Assembly: GCA_900551775.1 (NCBI GenBank)
Contig: URXI01000130.1
Location: forward strand, 1 to 10,843
Direction: 5' to 3'
DNA length: 10,843 nt
Source of the DNA: an uncultured Eubacterium sp.
GTDB lineage: Bacteria; Bacillota; Clostridia; Peptostreptococcales; Anaerovoracaceae
The position numbers were made by a program, and so were the translations under genes. Positions within the stretch are counted from its first letter, which is position 1. Every line of letters begins with the position of its first letter. Below are positions 6,797 to 10,843 of this stretch, in pieces. Under the pieces are notes generated by a model. The model was not told the DNA's origin and made no database searches. It was given only the letters and a program-made list of their open reading frames with translations.

Positions 6797-6997
6797 ATGA
6801 GCAAGCTATCGTTTCAAACTTTTTGCATCGAATTCTATAGCCATCACATCGGCATGTTCAGCAACGAAGTCTACGAGCTTTTTGAAAAAGAGGGCGTGCT
6901 GCAGCTTTTAGAGGATGACTACGAAGATTTACATGGAATGGGCATGGAATACATGATGCAGTTCATAGATGATTATTTAGGAAGGGAACAAGGATGA
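6797..6997 (+). CDS. DUF3791-family small protein
   Basis: A 66-residue acidic helical protein. Its pattern CIEFYSHHIGMFSNEVYELFEKEG, then LLEDDYEDLHGMGMEYMMQFIDDYL, fits the DUF3791 family, whose members are encoded just before DUF3990 genes in many Firmicutes and Bacteroidetes. This arrangement looks like an antitoxin or immunity partner of a toxin, but I know of no direct test. AAAGAGGT (6785-6792) lies five bases before ATG 6797. The stop overlaps the next start as ATGA, so the two are translationally coupled. Unlike its two downstream neighbours it appears intact. Confidence 0.8.
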   Translation: MSKLSFQTFCIEFYSHHIGMFSNEVYELFEKEGVLQLLEDDYEDLHGMGMEYMMQFIDDYLGREQG

Positions 6998-7218
6998 TTC
7001 TATATCACGGTTCTACGGCGATAGTAAAACAACCGCAGATTATAACAAAAGAAATCGGTAGAGACTTTGGTCCTGCCTTCTATACTACAGATATCAGAGA
7101 GCAGGCGAGCCGATGGGCAAAGAGAAAAGTCAGGCTTAGTTTGAAACGGACAAGAAACAGCGCTGATTCTTACGTTTCTGTGTATGAATGGGAACAAAAT
7201 TCCTCTCTGAATATCTAA
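6994..7218 (+). CDS. DUF3990 (ADP-ribosyltransferase-like) protein, truncated
   Basis: Seventy-four residues carrying the N-terminal half of DUF3990: ILYHGST (residues 2-8), RDFGPAFYTTDIREQASRWA (23-42) and SYVSVYEW with the SSLNI strand at the end. The family is grouped with ADP-ribosyltransferase folds, in which the YHGS and FYTT segments line the NAD pocket. Complete members, as I recall, run to about 150-170 residues and continue past SSLN with a motif near E-W-L-x-F. Here TAA at 7216-7218 ends the frame and further stops follow (TAG, TAA, TGA), and no continuation is found in the other two frames. The C-terminal half, including whatever catalytic residue it carries, appears deleted rather than merely frameshifted. 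The start ATG 6994 overlaps the DUF3791 stop; GAAGGGA at 6981-6987 gives good spacing. It is probably an inactive remnant, or a shortened product that still binds its partner. Confidence 0.72.
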   Translation: MILYHGSTAIVKQPQIITKEIGRDFGPAFYTTDIREQASRWAKRKVRLSLKRTRNSADSYVSVYEWEQNSSLNI

Positions 7219-7220
7219 AA

Positions 7221-7237
7221 TTTATAGAATCTATAAA
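7221..7237. repeat. Short palindrome at the break in the DUF3990 gene
   Basis: TTTATAGA and TCTATAAA are exact reverse complements around a single A. It lies three bases after the premature stop, where the reading of the family is lost. It may be a deletion scar, a weak operator, or chance in AT-rich sequence. Confidence 0.35.
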
Positions 7238-7240
7238 AGT

Positions 7241-7471
7241 GTGAGTGAGGTCATGGAACATTATTTGATTAGAGCAACAATTATCCCGGAGATCATCCGT
7301 ATGATTGCTGACAAATATAACTTAACAGAAAAACAACGGAATCATGTGGTGCCGCTATTCCGTGCCCTTTTGGATTTCTGGAATCAGTTTCTTCTGGTAC
7401 CGGATATTTGCGGTGGTTCTTTTGGTGCTGGCCTGTACAGTTGGAATAATTTGGATTTTCCGCTGTTATGA
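7241..7471 (+). pseudogene. 5' remnant of a third small gene of the DUF3791/DUF3990 locus
   Basis: The frame opens at 7211 and has a GTG at 7241 and an ATG at 7253. From 7253 it reads MEHYLIRATIIPEI, then IRMIADKYNLTEKQ, which resembles the front of small helical proteins often encoded after DUF3990 genes. Those normally continue with a segment like ALDxFYxSxTG...DDETGLYGQSA, which is absent. After about base 7335 the frame reads a sequence with no family likeness up to TGA at 7469-7471, while a membrane-like segment appears in another frame. The gene is therefore best read as broken near 7335. GAGG at 7247-7250 is too close to ATG 7253 to be a good ribosome site. The family recognition is from memory of neighbouring genes and is only moderate. 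Confidence 0.5.
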
Positions 7472-7499
7472 GAGGATATTAGAGAAATACGAAAGATAA
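7344..7499 (+). CDS. Hidden 51-residue single-pass membrane ORF or gene fragment
   Basis: In the frame of base 7344 an ORF from ATG to TAA (7497-7499) encodes 51 residues with a clear hydrophobic segment (IFAVVLLVLACTVGIIWIF, about residues 21-39) and a charged basic tail RCYERILEKYER. This is a much more protein-like reading than the overlapping frame that carries the third-gene remnant. No convincing ribosome site precedes the ATG (only ACGGA). It could be the 3' end of a larger membrane protein gene joined here by deletion, or a small membrane peptide. The stop lies 23 bases before the next gene. Not assigned to any family. Confidence 0.4.
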   Translation: MWCRYSVPFWISGISFFWYRIFAVVLLVLACTVGIIWIFRCYERILEKYER

Positions 7500-7522
7500 A
7501 TCGCTGGGGGGGAGGTTTTACC

Positions 7523-8494
7523 ATGTCAGAATGGAATGTATACTACGATAGCTTTTTCTACGCCGATCTGCAAAAACCGAAGACGCAAAAATCCGGTGTG
7601 GAAATTTCCATCAACAAAACTTTTCTTTGGGGCGCGGAGGAATGGAAAGTCTTATCCATGTACCTCTTTGACAAAGGACCCGTCTTTCACCTTTGCAAGA
7701 GAATCAAAGATGAGACGATTCGTGAGTTTTATGACAAATGGGGTTATTTGATGCAGATGGCAAAAGAGGGACGCCGCGATGAAATCTCCATGGCCGAAAG
7801 GGAAATGATGGACTCTGACAGTCCATATAAGGAGACACCTGCTATTCACATTGCAATTGACGGAAACTCTGTAGATTCTGGATACTCTATGAGTAACGCC
7901 TGGATTCCACTTTGTTATGATAACTCTGAGTTTTGTAAAAACATGCCCCATATCCTAAGTCATTATTCACTGGAGGATTCCGACGGCTGGCTCATCATCC
8001 ATATAGAGGGCGAGTGGCCTGAGGATTTTACTGGCGTATACAGCATCAGCCAAATAGAAATTTCCCTGGAAGCTGACGACGTTGAAATAGCCGGTCCACG
8101 TTTTACAGTCAAAGAAGAAGGAGAGGAAATCCGGTTTATCAGACCGCTTACAGGCCAGCAGCATACGATGAAAATCCTGTCATTTACGGAGCCTGATTCC
8201 CTAGATAACCGTGAAGAAGGTGACCATTGGCATTATATGCAGTTCTTTTATACCCTTGAACCAGATCTTCCCGAAGATATCTTCTCTGTCAGAGACTGTT
8301 CCTATGGTGAGACAGGAGGCGCTGGTGTACTACTTGTCTGTGATGAAGAAGACGATGCTGTTCACACTGCGTTTTCCTCCTTTTATTTCAATCTGCCTGA
8401 CGAAATCGAGTGGCGCATAGTCTTCCAGGAGAAGATTAAAGAGGATCTCACCCTGACTTTACAAGCAGGCAGAGATTTTGGTATAATAAAATAA
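7523..8494 (+). CDS. Hypothetical acidic protein of unknown family
   Basis: A 323-residue soluble protein with no signal peptide or membrane segment. I do not recognise the family. It is rich in Asp, Glu and aromatic residues. The N-terminal part (about 1-95) has WNVYYDSFFYADLQ, EISINKTFLWGAEEWKVLSMYLF and a helical charged stretch ending in DEISMAEREMMD. The C-terminal half looks beta-rich, with strand-like segments such as WLIIHIEGEWPEDFTGVYSI, QIEISLEADDVEIAG and IRFIRPLTGQQHTMKILSF. LRDF-like catalytic motifs, metal-binding His clusters and repeats are absent. The start is ATG 7523, seven bases after a very strong ribosome site, GGGGGGGAGG at 7506-7515. No promoter of its own stands out; it may be transcribed from the 6741 promoter. 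Its last codons contain the mutS promoter. Confidence 0.75.
   Translation: MSEWNVYYDSFFYADLQKPKTQKSGVEISINKTFLWGAEEWKVLSMYLFDKGPVFHLCKRIKDETIREFYDKWGYLMQMAKEGRRDEISMAEREMMDSDSPYKETPAIHIAIDGNSVDSGYSMSNAWIPLCYDNSEFCKNMPHILSHYSLEDSDGWLIIHIEGEWPEDFTGVYSISQIEISLEADDVEIAGPRFTVKEEGEEIRFIRPLTGQQHTMKILSFTEPDSLDNREEGDHWHYMQFFYTLEPDLPEDIFSVRDCSYGETGGAGVLLVCDEEDDAVHTAFSSFYFNLPDEIEWRIVFQEKIKEDLTLTLQAGRDFGIIK
8458..8487 (+). promoter_or_regulatory. Strong extended -10 promoter for mutS
   Basis: TTTACA at 8458-8463 (5 of 6 to TTGACA), an 18-base spacer, and a perfect TATAAT at 8482-8487 with TG at 8479-8480. It lies at the very end of the preceding coding region, 57 bases before the mutS start. Confidence 0.75.
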
Positions 8495-8543
8495 ATCATC
8501 CATGACATAACAAACAACCAAGAAAAGGAGAAAATACATCTAT

Positions 8544-10843
8544 ATGGCGAACAAATTATCCCCCATGATGCAGCAATACTTAGAGATCAAGGCAGATTAT
8601 CAGGACTGCATTATGTTTTTCAGGCTGGGAGATTTTTACGAGATGTTCTACGACGACGCAATCGAAGCGTCTCGGGAATTAGAATTAACACTGACAGGCA
8701 AGAACTGCGGTCAAGAGGAAAGAGCTCCCATGTGCGGAGTTCCTTTTCATTCCGCAGATACCTATATCGCCAGGCTGGTGGAAAAGGGCTACAAGGTGGC
8801 AATCTGCGAACAGACGGAGGATCCAGCCGCGGCAAAGGGCATCGTCAGGCGGGAGGTCATACAGATCGTCACGCCGGGTACTGTGACTTCCCAAACCATG
8901 CTCAACGAGAAAGAAAACAACTACCTGGCTTCCGTTTATATGGACAAACGCGGCATGTCCATCTCTTACTGCGATATCTCCACCGGCGAGCTGTATACGA
9001 CAGAAGAGACCACAGGCCTCAATCTCTTTGAAGACGTCCTCAACGAACTGGTAAAGATCGATGCCAAGGAAATCATGATCAACGAATCCTTTGCCGTTAA
9101 TTACGGGGAAGACGAGATCAAGGCTGTAACTGGCGGATTTCTCTTCGTGATGAATGATGCCTATTACGCAGAAAAAGCCGCAGAAGACGCAATTAAGGCT
9201 CAATTCGGGGCCGTCTCGCTGACATCCCTGGGACTTGCCGAAAGAGACCTCTGTATCCTTTCCCTAGGCGCGCTTTTGGCCTACCTGCTGGAGACCCAGA
9301 AGCAGAACCTGAAACAGCTGACACGCTGCCAATTCTACGAGATTGGCAAACACATGTCCCTGGACAAAGCGACCCTGCGCAACCTGGAAATCACAGAGAC
9401 TTTATACGACAAAAAAATACAAGGCTCCCTCCTGGGCGTTTTGGACAAGACCGGAACCGCCATGGGAAGCCGCAAGCTGAAGCAGTGGCTGCGGGAGCCC
9501 CTCAACAACGCTGCCGAAATCAATCTGCGCCTTGACGCCGTGGAAGAACTGACTCAGCAGCCCATGTTAGAAAACAACATCAGAGAAGCTTTGAAGCAGG
9601 TCTACGACTTTGAACGACTGACTGGCAGAATCGCTTCCGGAAACGCCAACGGCAAAGATCTCATCGCCCTGAGGAATTCCATTTTCGTCCTGCCGGAGAT
9701 CAAAGGCGAACTGGAATACACCGAATCCGCGCTGCTGAGGCACCTCTGCGGGCAGATTCACGATCTGACCCATATCTATGATCTCATCGAAAGTGCCATT
9801 TGCGACGATCCGCCGTTCACCATCAAAGAGGGCGGCATCATCAAAGAAGGCTATTCCGAGGAACTTGACAACATCAAATTCTCCATCAAAGATGGCAAGC
9901 AGTGGATCGCCAACTTAGAAAACGCCGAACGGGAACGCACCGGCATCAAAAATCTGAAGGTCGGGTTCAACAAAGTCTTCGGCTATTACATCGACGTGAC
10001 CAAATCCAACACCGGGCTGGTTCCAGAGGACTACATCAGAAAGCAGACTTTGGTCAACAACGAACGCTACATCACGCCGGAGCTGAAAGAAATGGAAAAC
10101 CTGGTCCTCAACGCGGAGACCAAGATCAATCAGCTGGAGTACGAGCTGTTCACCGAAATCCGCGCAGAGATCCAAGGGTTTATCAAAGAAATTCAAGAGA
10201 CCTCCCAGGCCATCGCGCAGCTGGACGTGCTCTGCTCCTTCTCCAACGTGAGCAACAAGCTGGGTTATGTCAAGCCCATCATCGACGAAAGCCTGGAGCT
10301 GCAGATTGAGAAGGGGAGACATCCGGTCATCGAGCAGATGATCTCGGACGGCATGTTCGTTTCCAACGACACCTACCTGAACGATACGGATACCAGCATG
10401 CTGATCATCACCGGCCCCAACATGGCAGGTAAATCCACCTACATGCGGCAGACCGCTTTGATTGTCCTCATGGCCCAAGCCGGCTGTTTTGTTCCTTGCG
10501 AATACGCGCGCATCGGCGTGGTGGACAGAATCTTCACGAGAATCGGCGCTTCGGACAACCTGGCGCAGGGACAGTCCACCTTCTTCGTGGAAATGAGTGA
10601 GCTTGCATACATACTGAACTGCTCCAAGGAGCGGAGCCTGATCATCTTGGACGAGATCGGCCGCGGTACCAGCACCTATGACGGGCTTTCCATTGCCTGG
10701 GCAGCCGTGGATTACCTCTGCAACGAGAAAACCCACATCAGAACCCTGTTCGCAACCCATTACCATGAACTGACCGTCTTGGAAGAGCAGATCAAAGGGG
10801 TGCGCAACCTCAACGTGGACGTTTCTGAGGAAAATGGCAATAT
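8544..10843 (+). CDS. mutS: DNA mismatch repair protein MutS, 3' end beyond the window
   Basis: MutS binds base mismatches and small loops as a dimer and, with MutL, starts mismatch repair using ATP. The frame stays open from ATG 8544 to the end of the window: 766 residues of a protein usually near 860-880. The mismatch-reading motif is RLGDFYEMF with F31 and E33. CGVPFHSADTYIARLV and AICEQTEDP complete the N-terminal domain. The lever and clamp region includes GFNKVFGYYIDVTKSN and ERYITPELKEME. The ATPase has a Walker A GPNMAGKST at 624-632, STFFVEM at 678-684, a Walker B LIILDEIGRGTSTYDG with D703 and E704, and the H-loop ATHYHEL at 737-743. I saw no frameshift or missing key residue. The ribosome site AAAAGGAG (8523-8530) is 13 bases from the ATG, a long gap, but there is no nearer start. 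It has its own promoter at 8458-8487. mutL is the expected next gene but is not in view. Confidence 0.97.
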   Translation, partial: MANKLSPMMQQYLEIKADYQDCIMFFRLGDFYEMFYDDAIEASRELELTLTGKNCGQEERAPMCGVPFHSADTYIARLVEKGYKVAICEQTEDPAAAKGIVRREVIQIVTPGTVTSQTMLNEKENNYLASVYMDKRGMSISYCDISTGELYTTEETTGLNLFEDVLNELVKIDAKEIMINESFAVNYGEDEIKAVTGGFLFVMNDAYYAEKAAEDAIKAQFGAVSLTSLGLAERDLCILSLGALLAYLLETQKQNLKQLTRCQFYEIGKHMSLDKATLRNLEITETLYDKKIQGSLLGVLDKTGTAMGSRKLKQWLREPLNNAAEINLRLDAVEELTQQPMLENNIREALKQVYDFERLTGRIASGNANGKDLIALRNSIFVLPEIKGELEYTESALLRHLCGQIHDLTHIYDLIESAICDDPPFTIKEGGIIKEGYSEELDNIKFSIKDGKQWIANLENAERERTGIKNLKVGFNKVFGYYIDVTKSNTGLVPEDYIRKQTLVNNERYITPELKEMENLVLNAETKINQLEYELFTEIRAEIQGFIKEIQETSQAIAQLDVLCSFSNVSNKLGYVKPIIDESLELQIEKGRHPVIEQMISDGMFVSNDTYLNDTDTSMLIITGPNMAGKSTYMRQTALIVLMAQAGCFVPCEYARIGVVDRIFTRIGASDNLAQGQSTFFVEMSELAYILNCSKERSLIILDEIGRGTSTYDGLSIAWAAVDYLCNEKTHIRTLFATHYHELTVLEEQIKGVRNLNVDVSEENGN

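Noticed and set aside
7506..7512. Run of seven G as a possible phase-variable tract
   Set aside because: It lies upstream of the GGAGGT core, so length change would not alter spacing to the ATG or any reading frame; effect unlikely.
9902..10309. Forward 135-codon ORF in another frame of mutS
   Set aside because: Arg/Gln/His-rich composition typical of an out-of-frame reading of a coding region.
9915..10766. Long reverse-strand ORF of 283 codons opposite mutS
   Set aside because: It mirrors the codons of a clearly real mutS; the product has no recognisable motif and no ribosome site or promoter.
1..10843. CRISPR array, tRNA or rRNA genes
   Set aside because: No regularly spaced direct repeats and no cloverleaf or rRNA-like sequence were noticed on either strand.

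Overview
The window reads as chromosomal DNA of a low-to-moderate-GC Gram-positive anaerobe, most likely in Clostridia. The signs are strong AGGAGG-type ribosome binding sites, SigA-like promoters with TATAAT boxes, intrinsic terminators, a dxs-tlyA pair as in clostridial genomes, and accessory families (DUF3791, DUF3990, Rpn-type nuclease, WG-repeat proteins) that are common there. Genus cannot be fixed from this alone. Every supported gene is on the + strand.

Region 1 (1-3353), housekeeping. The 3' two thirds of dxs (isoprenoid precursor synthesis) overlaps tlyA (S4-domain rRNA 2'-O-methyltransferase) by 26 bases. A class I/II PLP aminotransferase follows with its own likely promoter inside the 3' end of tlyA. 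Its arginine codons are strongly biased to AGA, and the unit ends in a perfect-stem terminator.

Region 2 (3354-5378), a two-gene membrane unit. It encodes a membrane-anchored WG-repeat-like protein followed by a translationally linked ABC-2-type permease. A perfect 13-bp inverted repeat overlaps the promoter and looks like a repressor operator of the GntR/YtrA kind. Neither a regulator nor an ABC ATPase is encoded here, so the partners must lie elsewhere if they exist.

Region 3 (5379-6664), a two-gene Rpn unit. It encodes a PD-(D/E)XK nuclease of the Rpn/transposase-like family and a tightly linked 64-residue charged helical protein, closed by a strong terminator.

Region 4 (6665-7522), a decayed toxin-antitoxin-like locus. 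A complete DUF3791 gene overlaps by ATGA a DUF3990 (ADP-ribosyltransferase-like) gene that stops at about half the usual length. Next comes the front of a third small gene, which loses its family likeness near 7335. From there another frame encodes a short hydrophobic segment with a basic flank. This pattern suggests two deletion or rearrangement joints.

Region 5 (7523-10843). An unrecognised 323-residue soluble acidic protein is followed by mutS, which is cut by the window end after 766 residues. mutS has a good extended -10 promoter within the last codons of the preceding gene.

The best candidates for something not yet described are the operator-controlled WG-repeat/permease pair, the Rpn plus 64-residue partner, and the broken DUF3791/DUF3990 locus with its hidden membrane ORF.
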